Positions 9,655 through 21,925 are shown, counted from the stretch's first letter. The stretch is DNA of 64,000 bases from Druceiella hillmani (GCA_039881145.1 JAYKKI010000052.1:16209501-16273500), one strand, 5' to 3'. The notes: a model not told the origin generated them from the sequence alone. A program made the numbers and translations.

Positions 9655-12390
9655 CTACATCGCATCTTCATTTTTTGTTATACCGATCAAACCTCCAGTC
9701 ACTGCTGACGATCGATTCTGAGACTGTTCTAATGCTAAGTCAGGACTTACTGCATTAAATTTACCTTCCGTTCGTTTGACAGACAACATTCCTCTCTTCA
9801 TATCATGTACAACTTCTGAAGGTAGTTTTATCATATCTTGTAAATAAAGGGTGACTCCGCGAATGTAATTCGTGTGATTCATAGAAAAAAAGTAAGGTAA
9901 CATTTGTCTAGTAGTTAACAAATGCAGTTCATAATTTGTAATCCTATCAGCCATAACTGAATTTAACAAAATTTCTACCATTTCACAATAGTTATTCAAA
10001 TATTTAAAAATTTCGTTTTCAGTGCTCATAGTGCGTACAAAATTTAAAAAATTCATCAAAAAATCTGAAATTATTCTTTTGTATAGATTATATTTTTCTA
10101 ATAGACCTGCATGATTTTTATCAACTGTATTCTCTCTTATTTCCTGAAGACAAGTATTTAGCTGTTGTAAATAATCTTGAGAATAATTCATTTTTTCTAT
10201 AAATTCGACAATTTGAATGCTTTTTGAAGCCTCATACAAAAGTTTGTGTGCTCTAATACCTCTGTTGTACTGAGTACCGTTGAGAATTGCCGACAAAGTA
10301 TTTACACCATATATATCGGCTTCAATAAGAATACTATCGAGTCCACTACCATCAAGATATTGGCCCAAGCAACGCAAGAAATTTTTTTGGAAATGAAACG
10401 ATCCTATTCTCAATATCAAATTGTCAGCTTCTTGAGTTGTTAGTTGAATATTTTTTGCAATAAGATATATCGCCATATCGCACGAAAGTACTGCTATTTT
10501 TTTACCGAGTGCAAGACTTACGCTGATATAATTTTTCATTGCAGTATAAACTACGTCTTTAGAAGTCGGTGGCTGAGGTATGATCGGACTAAATCCAACA
10601 GTAGAAATAGGTGCAGTTTCAGACGATAGTATTTGTTGAAATGGAGTCCATCCTGGTATTGAGTTTGTAGATGGTCGGCAGAAATTATTTTCTATTTGAC
10701 TATATTGTAGTCTACACAAAACCCAGAGCAAATTATCAAACTGTACAGTGTTTTGACTATTTTTTAATAAATAGCTACTGTCCTTATGATTCGGTATCAA
10801 AGGCTGCATACTTTCTTGAAAATGAAGAATTTCTTGGCAATTTAAAATTTTTAAATCAAACTCGTCGTTTTGATTTACTGTAAGTTTCACTTTGATTAAA
10901 TTTACTTCATTTTCAGTAGGCTTTTTTTCTTGATATATCACCATTGCTGTCACATGGGTCGAATCTTTTCCACTTAATGTTTCTTCATTGAAATCATTGT
11001 TATCTATAGCTCCATGAAGAAATAACGATGAATCTCGAACGATATTTTTAGGAATAAGCAGTTTTTTGTCAATATCTTCACACACAATTGACGTTGTTAC
11101 TTCAGTATCAAGGTTTTTCAATGCTTTATAATTTATGCAATGCCCAAATTTATTTAACATCATGATTAAATGTTTCGATCGTGTCAAATGATGAATAGAT
11201 TGAGCTAAAGCTATATGCTTTGGAGTCTGTTTCTCAGTAATCGTAAAATATATATCATAAAATATAGACAACCCTCGTCTATTATAATCCTCACTTAATT
11301 TTTTATTTTTAGCATTGAGCAATGCTTGTATAAAAATTTGCCAAGTAGCCGGTAATTGACCTTCTTTTAAAAATTTTTCTATTAAAATTTCATCATGTAC
11401 ATACCCATCGGGTATTACTTCGGTGTTTAATATTTCTTTGCGAAGTTGTTTTGCTACTTGAACAGTGTAGTTTGTAGAATTTATTGTGCGAATATGTTCA
11501 ATCACTTCATCCAGTGGTATGTTGCTCATATATACCAATGATGATTTTGATCTATCATTTGGATACGAAAATAAAATATTTCCACCATATTTGTTAATTA
11601 GCAGTGATTTCATATCGCGATTTTCTACGACTGCATCTTCAATTTCTGTGAGTTCAGCTAGCCGCTTAGCCAACTGAGCCACTTCAAAAGAATGAGTTTT
11701 GAATTGATGTTTAATTTCATCAATCAGCTTCTCAAATGCCTCTATAAGTAAGTCATGCGGTATTTTATTTGAAGGTCTACCTGCTGGATTTGTAGAATTT
11801 CTTGGTAGTCGAAGATAATCACGATAACAATGTTTATGATACTTTATTTCCATAGCAAATAGATCAGCTGGTTCTTGGCATGTGCTAATTTTTGTATAAA
11901 CATCGTCTTGTTTATTACGAGCGGTGTTAAAAATTTGCTCTGCCGCTGAAATTTCTGAACACAAGAAAAGCGTTTTGTTTTTATTTCTTGTTTGTTTACT
12001 GCAGATTAAACATTGCTGACTATTTTTGATTTTATTGACTACTCTTGATGAGTGTCGAACATATTCAGTTCCAGAAACACTAGCTTCTACAGAGGAGGTG
12101 GGAGTAGAAGCATTTTCCTGCTTATACAATGACAATTCTCGACGCCTTATTTTTTCTTCGCTAATGTAACTAGCCATACAACTTCTATGCCAAGTACATC
12201 TGTGTTCAGTAAAATCTATATTATTTTTTATTTTTTCACTAATGTCATCTTTTCTTCGATCTGCTGCTTTTTGGATATTTGCAAACGATTGTGGTTTTGG
12301 TTTTTCTGCCAAATTACCCGTTTTATCACAAAACAAACACAATATTTCGTTTAGTTTTCGCTTCTTCACATTTGTCACTTGTTGCGACAT
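9655..12390 (-). CDS. Transposon protein, N-terminal 911 codons: zinc clusters and DDE-like transposase region
   Basis: The start is the ATG at 12390 (aacggcgagaATGTCGC), the first in the frame and about 300 bp inside the right TIR. Two Cys/His clusters precede the core: C18-x2-C21 with H63, C65, H68 and C71, then C127-x2-C130, C144, C171 and H185-x-H187-C188. The core has three acidic positions spaced as in RNase H-fold (DDE) transposases: D463/D466 in GAIDNNDF with a following GKDSTH, D638 in VLSCDMAIY, and E888 in SPDLALEQSQNRS; RIGSFHF lies at 661-667. Known: similar large uncharacterised proteins with a CXC tail occur in many invertebrates. Assignment of the catalytic triad is inference. 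It ends at an in-frame TAG, after which the same frame continues. Confidence 0.75.
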   Translation of the reverse strand: MSQQVTNVKKRKLNEILCLFCDKTGNLAEKPKPQSFANIQKAADRRKDDISEKIKNNIDFTEHRCTWHRSCMASYISEEKIRRRELSLYKQENASTPTSSVEASVSGTEYVRHSSRVVNKIKNSQQCLICSKQTRNKNKTLFLCSEISAAEQIFNTARNKQDDVYTKISTCQEPADLFAMEIKYHKHCYRDYLRLPRNSTNPAGRPSNKIPHDLLIEAFEKLIDEIKHQFKTHSFEVAQLAKRLAELTEIEDAVVENRDMKSLLINKYGGNILFSYPNDRSKSSLVYMSNIPLDEVIEHIRTINSTNYTVQVAKQLRKEILNTEVIPDGYVHDEILIEKFLKEGQLPATWQIFIQALLNAKNKKLSEDYNRRGLSIFYDIYFTITEKQTPKHIALAQSIHHLTRSKHLIMMLNKFGHCINYKALKNLDTEVTTSIVCEDIDKKLLIPKNIVRDSSLFLHGAIDNNDFNEETLSGKDSTHVTAMVIYQEKKPTENEVNLIKVKLTVNQNDEFDLKILNCQEILHFQESMQPLIPNHKDSSYLLKNSQNTVQFDNLLWVLCRLQYSQIENNFCRPSTNSIPGWTPFQQILSSETAPISTVGFSPIIPQPPTSKDVVYTAMKNYISVSLALGKKIAVLSCDMAIYLIAKNIQLTTQEADNLILRIGSFHFQKNFLRCLGQYLDGSGLDSILIEADIYGVNTLSAILNGTQYNRGIRAHKLLYEASKSIQIVEFIEKMNYSQDYLQQLNTCLQEIRENTVDKNHAGLLEKYNLYKRIISDFLMNFLNFVRTMSTENEIFKYLNNYCEMVEILLNSVMADRITNYELHLLTTRQMLPYFFSMNHTNYIRGVTLYLQDMIKLPSEVVHDMKRGMLSVKRTEGKFNAVSPDLALEQSQNRSSAVTGGLIGITKNEDAM

Positions 12391-12697
12391 TCTCGCCGTT
12401 TTTATTTAATAAATAAACCACTTAAATACAATCAAACAACAATTTAAACAAACATAAAACAACGTAAACACGAAAAAATAAACTTTTACGCATTAATATT
12501 TGTTTTATACTGACTACTACGAGCGCTTTGACGCATCGGCGCATAGAGTGGGTACAGGAGTGGGGACAAGTGAAAAGGACCAACACAGCTGCTGGCAACA
12601 TGAGTTTTTTTTTATTTAGGGCCTCAGGTATAAGAATTTGAGCATAGTTGCCGGTCCTCACATTTTGCATACTCAACTACCTACAGCGCCTGCACTA
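12391..12697 (-). repeat. Right terminal inverted repeat and 5' leader of the Academ-like element
   Basis: The right TIR occupies about 12545-12697, its outer 45 bp (12652-12697) being well conserved with the left. The leader between TIR and ATG must hold the promoter. I see no clear TATA/Inr pair to name. Confidence 0.75.
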
Positions 12698-14100
12698 TAT
12701 ACCATAATGTAAATGTCGAGTTAAGTTCATCTTGATATGTGAAAGGCAGATAACTTTGTAAAATAGAAACGTTCATTCAATGTGTTTGTATGTGACTGCT
12801 AAGTTTTCTGTTGGTTCTTTTTAATTATGTTGCTCGAAGTGGTGATTTGTTTTTATAATAAAGTCTTTTAATTTCAGAATTGTTATTTCAATTGTACGTA
12901 TTTTATAACCTAAAATGTAAGAAAAGTACACCTGTCAAAAATACTCTACTGAAGTTGCGGCGAGTGCTCTGCAAAGGGGCACTCGCTGCAACTTCGTTAT
13001 CTTTGCAATAGGGGAATATAGAATCTTAGTATTTGGAAACGCGAAAGTGCTGTCTTGCTCGCACAATTGTTTGAAGTTGACCATCTATTTAGTAATTAAT
13101 TATTAAGTGCAGGGATCGCATGCGTTTGTTGGAGCTCTCAACCAAGTAAAATAAGAAAAAATAAAACATGCTTTTCAGAGCGACACTGTAAACCGCAAAA
13201 ACAGTTATAAACATTGTATATAAAGGCAATCTATAGTATAATTTAATAATGACAGTTATATTATTAATCGATCCATAATTACACCACATTAGTACCTACA
13301 GCCGGGGTGAGTCGCTAGTTAAAGCATATAGTTGGCGTGCATTATTACTATAATTCGAAGGGGATAGTAAAGAACACCAATTGTACAAGTATGGCTTATA
13401 CATGGCATTGGCAATTTTTTATGTGTATGTTACATCATATCTTTGGCATTTATTAGCGTATTTGAATGATTATTTTATTATTTTTTTATTTATTTTATTT
13501 AGAAAGGTATACCAGCAGTTTATTAAAAATTTAGTGAGAATTTGACCATAGAAATTGAAGGTACGCCTTAGAATTCCTCAAGATAAGTCTTAAAATTATT
13601 TTGTTAATAGTAATTATCAAAAAACATTTTGTCAATAATTAAAACGATATTTATTATTCAACATTAAATATCACAGATTTTATTATAAGCCTCTGTTTCT
13701 CTTAAATATGTTATATAAAGATTCAAAATCGTAATAATCAATTTTAAAAAAGAATCGACCAAGTTGCGAATCGAATTGGGTATTTGACTAAATTTTTTTA
13801 TTTCATTAATCATAATTTCAAGGTACAAACTGATGAAGTATGAAAATTTTTATTAATAATCTTAAAAATTGACCGAGTTATAAACATTTAAATTTAAACT
13901 TTAGAGAAGGACGGCAATAATGTGTTGTGAGGTCATTTTTAATTTTGCACATTATATTCTACGAGAGGAAAAGGGACAGGGATATACACAACTCTATCCG
14001 TATCTTTAAATTTAGACTGGCTTACTTTTCGATCAATTTTTGAATTTTTTTAAGACTGGTTTTTAATTAACTTATATTTCACAATATTCTAAAATTTAGA
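12698..14100. other. No gene seen; one hairpin
   Basis: AT-rich flank of the transposon. It holds a 17-bp-arm inverted repeat at 12951-12967/12979-12995 (gaagttgcRgcgagtgc), GC-rich against its surroundings, with one mismatch and an 11-base loop. Confidence 0.5.
12951..12995. repeat. Short inverted repeat (hairpin)
   Basis: Arms of 17 bp with one mismatch, loop tctgcaaaggg. Function unknown; it could be a relic of a small foldback element. Confidence 0.75.
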
Positions 14101-14109
14101 ATGAGTCAA

Positions 14110-14330
14110 CTACCGTATTTGCGCAACAAGTGTCCTATATCGTTGTGTAGACAGATGTAGGTAATATTGTGTGTGCACATATATGTACCATTGAATAGAT
14201 AAATAACGGTACAAGTTGACAACGTGGACGCATACAGGTACCATTATGTGGACACATGTACGCACCATTGTGTGAGCACGTGCAAGCTCCGAATAAAAAC
14301 GCAGAGTCAGATAAAATATGTGCCAAGAAT
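14110..14330. repeat. Degenerate tandem repeat
   Basis: Imperfect units of the form gtgNacacatgtac.accatt.tgtg recur at about 14172, 14223 and 14250. Units are diverged and of unequal spacing. Confidence 0.4.
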
Positions 14331-14374
14331 GACTTAGCGCTTTGTTTCTATTGTTTAAATACGGCGATGCAAAC

Positions 14375-14398
14375 TATATATATATATATATATATATA
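14375..14398. repeat. (TA)n microsatellite
   Basis: About 12 TA units followed by imperfect AT-rich repeats to about 14415. Confidence 0.9.
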
Positions 14399-14415
14399 AA
14401 TATATATAATATATA

Positions 14416-16950
14416 AACGATAAAATATTATAACTTATAAATACAATTTTTGGTAGTATAGTCTCCAATATTTATTTCTGATATGGAGATAACAAAAAAT
14501 GAAATAATTTATTATTAAAAATAAATATTATAATTATTTTTAGTGCATAATTTCGGCAAAATTACAAATTCTCTCACCTTGGAATGGCCATTATTGTTAT
14601 TGACATTCATCGTATACAGAACTGGTTATTGGAATAATTTTTCATTTTTAAAAATTTTTGTCAAGTTGCTATAGTTGTCCTCAATCACACCTTAAAAGAC
14701 AAATATAATTTGCAATTGAATAAGGTTTTAGCAAAATAAATAGTAGTAACTTGTCAAAAATTAACGCCTTTATGCTTGGTACATTTTTCGCGTCAGTGAC
14801 TTCTGTCCATCAAAATTTCGGAATGTTAAAACTTCAATGTAATATATGTATACACAAGAAGTAAGTTCTCAAGTAGTGTGAAATATGTATTTTAAGCTGA
14901 AATAGTATTATTTCAGTTTCGTAATCAGTAATTGTTTGTTTTTACATCATCCTTTGTTTTTTTGAGAGTATATGGTCGTTCTGTACTGCTGCACGTCCGT
15001 TCACTTCCATCTTCTTGACATTCAAATTTACTTGGCGTATAATCTAGTTTTAAGCTTACCTTATGGTACCGTCCCCATAATATGGTATTCCATATGATTA
15101 ACCACATAATTTGGCAACTATAACAAGGATATGTTTATCACAATAAATGTAACGCCAAAATAAGATTTCAAAAGCAAAACCATTGAACCCAAAACTTATA
15201 TTTATTGTAAAACGTATTACTTTAGATCTAGAAATATATTAGTTTCTTTCGTCTTTCGATATACTAATATTAGGCAATATATTTGCATAATATTTACGAA
15301 TTATTGTCTTTGAGTTAATAATTAAACAAAGTTTTGATCTCGCACTTGCTCTCGAAAATACGACTCTCTTTCTCGAAGCTTCTCAATATTTAACTTTTGT
15401 TCTAAAATACACTGCGCATTTTCTTTTGTTATGTCAATAAGTCTTAGTTATCTCATAAATTTTTAAACGCCGATCGTCCTATTTTACATTTTTCGTCTTT
15501 TCGTCACAATTTTTGGCGTCAGCTTCCTTATTCCTTTAGAGTTAAAATGAAGAAGCAGATTCATCATAAATCTTTACTCGTTTTGGATACATTTTCTTTG
15601 ACGATAAACTATCCAAAACCGAGAATTTTATTACAGCACGATATTCCAGTTTATAAATTGTAACTATGTAAGTAAAACATGCCTGAAAAAAGACGTATAA
15701 AGAAATCTTTTATTGAATAAAGTGGAAGCTTAACGTACATTATTCAGCATGTACATTTGGCCATCAAAAGAGAAAAATTAATTGACAGAAATATCGCCTC
15801 GAGCTAGGATGATGACTTCTAATCTTGTCTACGAACTTTACCAGTAGACTGAATTTATATCAAGGAATTTAAAAAATAAAATATTGTCTTTATAAATTTA
15901 CGAGTGTTACTTTTTTCAACTCTTACTTTCTATGAACGCTATCAAGTTTTGAACTCTATGGATATTTTGTATATTGATAATTCGTCATATTAATTTGTTC
16001 GTTTGTAATCAACTGTATTAGTTCAGAGCTTCCACACTTTAACTTGTTTCTATAGAAAATATAAATCGACGTCATTGTGGTAATACAGGGCTAATCACGA
16101 CGATTTTGTAGTGAAAACATAGTTAATCGAATAGGTACTTAAACTGTAGATAAATGCTTATATCAAAAGTGATTTTGACAAAAATACATTCTTGAATCTG
16201 TAGATAAATTACGAGTATCCCTCCTTGCAAGTTTTAATCACTTTTCCGTATTTGTTCATTGTTTGGACCTACAAATAATTTGTTTGTCGTTTTAATATTT
16301 GCGCTTTTATACTAGAGTACTACACAGTACTTATAATAAGAATAATTCATTTTTAATTACAGAAAATGACAACTGCTATACGCAGACGCGATTGTTTTGA
16401 TTTCTTTCGCACGGTGTGACGTCACTCAAGACGCCATGACCATCTTGAGTATTTTCGAGGTAAATTTAAATTGGTTTTTAAAACATAATGTTTGATTTGT
16501 GGAAGAATATAATTTTTTTTAGAAAAATAGATATTAAAGTATATTATTAACCAATTTCCAAATTTTAATCAACTAGCCTATTGTTCTCATTTTTTAAACA
16601 ATTATTCGTCACAGTAATCTGTCACAGTAATCTTGACAATATATATTGAATTGTATGAAAGTACCGGAGTTATTCAATATTTTGAAAATGTTATAGTTAT
16701 TATTACAATAGTAATGAAATAATCATTATCGACCGTCAGTTTTAATACTCAAATTCGATCGTCGATAATCGTTACACCCCAGATTTACACTAGTAACGTT
16801 TTTTTCAAAAATAAAATAAAGTAAGTTTAACCGACGCAAAACTATTTTCTATACGATACTGTGTTCAATAAGGGAGTCAATATTCTCCTTTATCTGAATA
16901 TTCGTAGTCATTAATTAGGTGCATATTTGTGTTGTCGATCAAAATTGTAA
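14416..16950. other. No gene seen
   Basis: AT-rich. No recognisable protein motif in any reading frame. The block at about 16142-16175 (aactgtagataaatgctta) is related to 18641-18665. Confidence 0.45.
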
Positions 16951-16960
16951 TTTTCATTAA

Positions 16961-17030
16961 CAGATTGAAGACAGTGAAAGTAAAGCAAATTGAAAGAGTG
17001 AAGACAGTGAAAGTAAAGCAAATTGAAGGA
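16961..17030 (+). repeat. Tandem duplication, ~32-bp unit, two copies
   Basis: agacagtgaaagtaaagcaa followed by attgaa occurs twice (about 16969 and 17002). Confidence 0.8.
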
Positions 17031-17629
17031 AACAATAAAAAAATAACTTTATTCCTTTATAACCTTGTTTGTTACAAAGGAATGAAGTTTTTTAATTATA
17101 AATTGAAAAATCGAAGAAGGCATTAAAAATCAATGAGAACATTTGATAATATCCTTGTAACCTTGATGTGAACCGTGATATATGATATAAAATCTGTTAC
17201 GAACTCGGCCTTTTAAGTTCGCGGAATTGGTAATTAGGTCATTAGTGTACTTTAGCCGTAACGGGTACAGTGACTCATTGTTAGCAAGTTTTACCTTAAT
17301 TGGGGCATTAGTCTTTGAACTATCGTCGACCGATCAACTCAATCGGGAAGAAAGTGAGAAATATGGAGAAAACCGAATAACGCCCTGTTATAAACTTCCT
17401 GACCAAGCAATGAAAGTCGGTTAAACTATAAAATACAATGTTAAATTGGTACAGTGAGCCGGTTCGTTCCGGCCATTCTCGAGGTTACTATATGAACGCC
17501 GACTAAGGAGTTAGACGTTAAATACCACCATGTGGCTTACCGGTTAGTGGCAACGCATGTCCTGTATATGGTCACCCGTCTCACAGTTCGCCGCATGCTA
17601 TTTACAATTAGAATCATAAATAAAGAGTA
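17031..17629. other. No gene seen
   Basis: 17160-17590 is less AT-rich than its surroundings but carries no recognisable motif. Confidence 0.4.
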
Positions 17630-18226
17630 ACTTGTAATTTAATATGCATGTTTATATTATGTCTTAATTTGTTATTCATTATTCACTCTTGTTACTTCAT
17701 GTTGTTTGTGACAACTTTCCTTATTCACTCTTCTTACTTCATGTTGTTTGTGACAACTTGTAATTTCATATGCATGTTTATATTATGTCATAATTTGTTA
17801 TTCCATATTCACTCTTCTTACTTCATGTTCTTTGTGACAACTTGTAATTTCATATGCATGTTTATATTATGTAATAATTTGTCATTCCTTATTCACTCTT
17901 CTTACTTCATGTTCTTTGTGACAACTTTCCTTATTCACTCTTCTTACTTCATGTTGTTTGTGACAACTTTCCTTATTCACTCTTCTTACTTCATGTTGTT
18001 TGTGACAACTTGTAATTTCATATGCATGTTTATATTATGTCATAATTTGTTATTCCTTATTCACTCTTCTTGATTCACGTTCTTTGTGACAACTTTCCTT
18101 ATTCACTCTTCTTACTTCATGTTGTTTGTGACAACTTGTAATTTCTTATGCATGTTTATATTATGTCTTAATTTGTTAATCCTTATTCAATCTTCTTACT
18201 TCATGTTGTTTGTGACAACTTTCCTT
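17630..18226 (+). repeat. Composite minisatellite
   Basis: Two unit types alternate irregularly. Unit A (about 41 bp) contains ttattcactcttcttacttc then atgttgtttgtgacaac. Unit B (about 45 bp) contains tgtaatttcatatgcatgtt then atattatgtcataatttgtt. About nine A and five B units are present with orders such as BABAAABA. A 141-codon repetitive reading frame crosses it, which I regard as a by-product of the unit length. Confidence 0.9.
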
Positions 18227-18349
18227 GGATAAAAAACTGGTCAGATTCGAGTTTGTTTAGAGCTTCGAGGTATTTTACTTCAAGTAAAATTAATTTATTT
18301 CGATCATAAACCTTCACTAATATAAACTTTCTAACGCAATAAGTAGCAT

Positions 18350-18470
18350 ATCTAACGTGATTAAATGTATGCATGTTTTCGTAAATATCTCAAACACTAT
18401 GCCTGGTAATACCTAATCTGATTAAATGTATGCATGTTATCGCAAATATATCTATAACACTATGTCATTT
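18350..18470 (+). repeat. Tandem duplication, ~64-bp unit
   Basis: tgattaaatgtatgcatgtt followed by .tcg.aaatatctc occurs at about 18358 and 18419. Confidence 0.75.
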
Positions 18471-18699
18471 ATTTATCAACTTTTCTGCATAGTACACATG
18501 ACGGACTTATCACTATATGAGCAACCTCTTCCAGTCAACGATAACAATTGGTATTGAATTTTAGGTGATAGACTGTAAAATATTTTACAATGAAAATTAT
18601 ATATAGTATATTAGACAAAAAAATACAAAATTTCTGAACTGTAGATAAATAGTTACATCAAAAGTGAAATCGGTTTAGATACTTAAGTATGGGTATCCG

Positions 18700-19770
18700 A
18701 TACTTATTTTGGTTTACCTATGGCATAATGTAGGGGAAATATCCAATACGGAAAATTAGAAACGAAACTAAGGAAGGGTTTTTCATGACATCGGTAAAAG
18801 TGTGAAAGGTTTCAATATTTCCATCCATTCCGCTTTTCTGTGAAACGTGTAATTTGGGAAATCTTTTTAATAAACGGAAGGTATTAAGTACGAATGTTTA
18901 TTTACTGTGAAAAAAACGACAATTTATGGAAGTTGAAATTAATTTCATAAAAATCACTACTAGAATTTTTTTTTAATAAAATTATTAGAAACGTCTTATT
19001 CCTAATAAGTTTAACTTTCCAATTTAACACCACTGCATAAACAGTTTTGCGTTGGTTGTGGCAATATGACTGTATCACAGTAAAATTATGGCTATGTCTC
19101 TGTTTATTTTTTATAATCATAATTGATACTGTCATACCATTGCCGATGTCGTGTCATGTCATACCACCACCATTGCCGATTGCCCATCTTCCTCTATTTG
19201 TCAAAAATGGATAGCAAAGAAACTTTGAAAAAAAAATCATCAGTGAATTCAGGGTGATGATTCTCATAATAATTCTATTTTTTCAGGCAAAGCGTTGATT
19301 AAAGACCCAAATAGAAAAAGTTGAACGGCGCCAGACCTGTTGAGTGGAATCATTTCCCAACCTAACTCTAATCATTTTATTAATTGATATTATGATAGAA
19401 AATTGATTGGAATTAAGATGGAATTAGAATGGAAGATTTCGATGATACATATTGCCATCCTAATTTAATATATTAATTTTGTAGTGCGAACGAGTTGATC
19501 ATTCCGAAAAAAACTTTATCGTATTGTGGACGTTTCCGACGGAGTAGTCTGAATATTGAAGCTGACTGTAAATTGTTGTGACAAATATTTTATTGTAGGA
19601 AGTATTTCTCAACATATTGTTCCAGGAATGTCTTATTGAACGTACAGTATTATCTTTTTCGCAATGGAGTTCATTTCTTGTCATCGATTCACCAAATTTG
19701 TTTTGATTTAACCTCTGAAGTTTACGGGAATGATCACATGTGTATTATGTGATACATATATGTATATGTG
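18700..19770. other. No gene seen
   Basis: Contains a short duplication (accaccattgccgattgccc vs accattgccgat) at 19135-19185. Otherwise nothing recognised. Confidence 0.45.
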
Positions 19771-19771
19771 T

Positions 19772-19776
19772 ACATA

Positions 19777-19859
<83 letters not shown>
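19772..19859. repeat. (TG)n(TA)n compound microsatellite
   Basis: TG dinucleotides pass directly into TA dinucleotides, with one G interruption at about 19808. Confidence 0.95.
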
Positions 19860-19861
<2 letters not shown>

Positions 19862-21212
19862 TTTCTCCTTCCCCTTCTCCATTCGTTTTTTGCGACTAAT
19901 TTCTCATACAATGAATTATAACAGGACATAAAGTTCGATTAGAGTTGAGCAATTAAATGTCGTCTGAAGCACAGAGTCTATTATTAAACGCCATAAATAC
20001 ATACTATTATAAAAGGTCATAAATACATAATTTTTTTAGGTTATATTGTAATTAGGCATACGTTATAAGAGAAGACGAGTGAAACAGGATGCTATTTAAA
20101 ATATAAAGTAATGCTTTTACAAAACAAAGAAAACGAGAGGCTTCAAATTACACTGGCATCTTAATACGTTTACATTATGGGAAAATTCCTTTGTTATAGA
20201 GGATTAAAGCTTGTTTGTTTTTAGACATGTGAAAAGCGAATAAATTTGATATTTAAAAGAAAGGGTTGGATGTTTCGGTATTAATGAATAATAAATCATA
20301 TAAAACTGAGTAAACATAGGTAAATACGCATAAATAGAGATTATAAATACTTAAACGTGACCACTGATATATTTTCTTTCCAACTACATAATTATTTAAT
20401 TGGCGATAAGATGGATGCATAAAGTTCCACCCAACTTTACTGATTCTCTTTAGAAACGTTCACTAGATCCAGACCATCCTGATGAATTTGTTTTATTTAT
20501 ATTTTAGTTTACCTACAGGGGTGACGCACTTCGACGAACTTTGCTGTTCTTCCAGTTAATTTGTTCACTTGAGATGATTTTTTTTTTGTTTCTTCACCTG
20601 CTGTGTACTTCAATACAAGTTTCTATTTGAACCTCCTATCATACTAGTTAACGCCGTATCTAATTAATAATGTAAGTTTAGTAAAATTTGTCCATAAATA
20701 ATGATGTGTCCTCTTTGAAAATATCGTAGTACATAAAATTAAATAAAAATGTAGAATTATTAATAGACTAAAAGCGAACGTCTTTAAAAAAAGTTTCAGC
20801 ACTATTTGGATTTACGAGTAAGACCAGTTGTAGTACATTGTTCGGCTTATAAATTTGCGATAGTAGGAAAATTTTGGAAAAAATTGGATAACTTTTTAAA
20901 AAAAAATTATATTCGCATGTATTTTTTTAATGTAAAGCCCTTTAAATATTGAAGTTGGAAGAAAATTTAAAATCAATTAATGATATTTTGCCATGCAAAC
21001 TATATTTTGAGACTAACCACTTGTTAATAATTTTTTTCTTCATTCCTTTATCACTAAACATTCCAATAATAAAATATAACGAGAAAATGATAATTGTTAT
21101 ACTTGAACTATGAATAATACGTAAAAAAGTTAAGTAATATGTAGTGTGTGGAAAGTCAGCTGAAAACTGTAGGAGTTTAAAAGCGCGTACACACACATAA
21201 ATCATCTCATCA
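19860..21212. other. No gene seen
   Basis: AT-rich. No recognisable motif. Confidence 0.45.
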
Positions 21213-21455
21213 AGCTTTATATATAAAGGTAGGCAAAGTGAAAAGCTTAGTTAATCAACTAAGATTTTGAAGACTATTACAAGCGACTAGAAACGTATAT
21301 ATGGCTGCTTGCAAATAATTTTAGGACCAGACACGTTCACGAGTCGTACGTTCTCTATTAGTCAACATTTTATGCCTTAGTGGTCTGCCGCTACTAGTTG
21401 TAAAATGCCATAAACGGAATACAAATCTATTTGGGAAGTAATGCAATTACTAGAT
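21213..21455 (+). repeat. Dispersed repeat, copy A
   Basis: Matches the reverse complement of 42820-43045 over its length. Shared blocks include taggcaaagt, ttagttaatcaac, tcaacattttatgcctYagt and gccataaacggaa. Class unknown. Confidence 0.75.
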
Positions 21456-21833
21456 TTTTTTTGGAACCGGGACCAAACAGACGGTTATCTCCTCTCTAAC
21501 ATTCACACTGGCTTCTGATATTCAAGATGCTTCTCTCCTCTGTGATATTCAAGTTTATTCACACCCAAACCCGCAGATGAATGCACTTGGTACCGGCCCC
21601 AAAATATTTGGCAACACCAGTATTTTCTGAAACGATACTGTTTTCAGTGCCCTCTTATTCGGTGTTTATTTAAAGCTGGTTCAACTTTTTTGAAAAATGT
21701 TTTATTTTCCATTTTTATTGCTTCTCCTATGTTATTCAGAATGTCACGAACTTAAGATGAATTCAATATCAATAATATCTCATTTATGAAATCGGAAGAG
21801 ACGTTTGCGGTATTTAATGAACCTAAATATATT

Positions 21834-21922
<89 letters not shown>
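21834..21922. repeat. (CA)n(TA)n compound microsatellite
   Basis: CA dinucleotides followed by two TA arrays separated by an A insertion near 21891. Confidence 0.95.

Positions 21923-21925
<3 letters not shown>

Larger units (their letters stand above)
7387..12697 (-). mobile_element. Academ-like DNA transposon, nearly full length, inactivated
   Basis: The ends are inverted repeats. Reading inward, the left starts TAGAGCGGGCGCTGGAGG and the right starts TAGTGCAGGCGCTGTAGG; both continue to TTGAGTATGCAAxATGTGAG. Weaker similarity reaches about 150 bp inward (shared ATGTTGCCAG...TTGGTCC...CCCCACTCC). The trinucleotide TAT borders both sides (7384-7386 and 12698-12700), compatible with a 3-bp target duplication, although low complexity weakens this. 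The interior is almost filled by one minus-strand gene encoding a multidomain protein with DDE-like, PIN/XPG-like and CXC regions. Known: the Academ superfamily, as I remember it, makes 3-4-bp duplications, and one branch carries an XPG nuclease. Inference: this element belongs there. The two stops and one frameshift make this copy non-autonomous. Confidence 0.75.

Noticed and set aside
12422..12676. 84-codon minus-strand frame upstream of the transposon gene
   Set aside because: It overlaps the transposon's terminal inverted repeat and leader, and has no motif.
17648..18073. 141-codon plus-strand reading frame rich in F, I, H and C
   Set aside because: It is the translation of the composite minisatellite; its apparent repeats follow the DNA units and it has no recognisable protein character.
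17630..18226. Possible CRISPR-like array
   Set aside because: Repeat units are directly adjacent with no unique spacers, and the DNA is eukaryotic.
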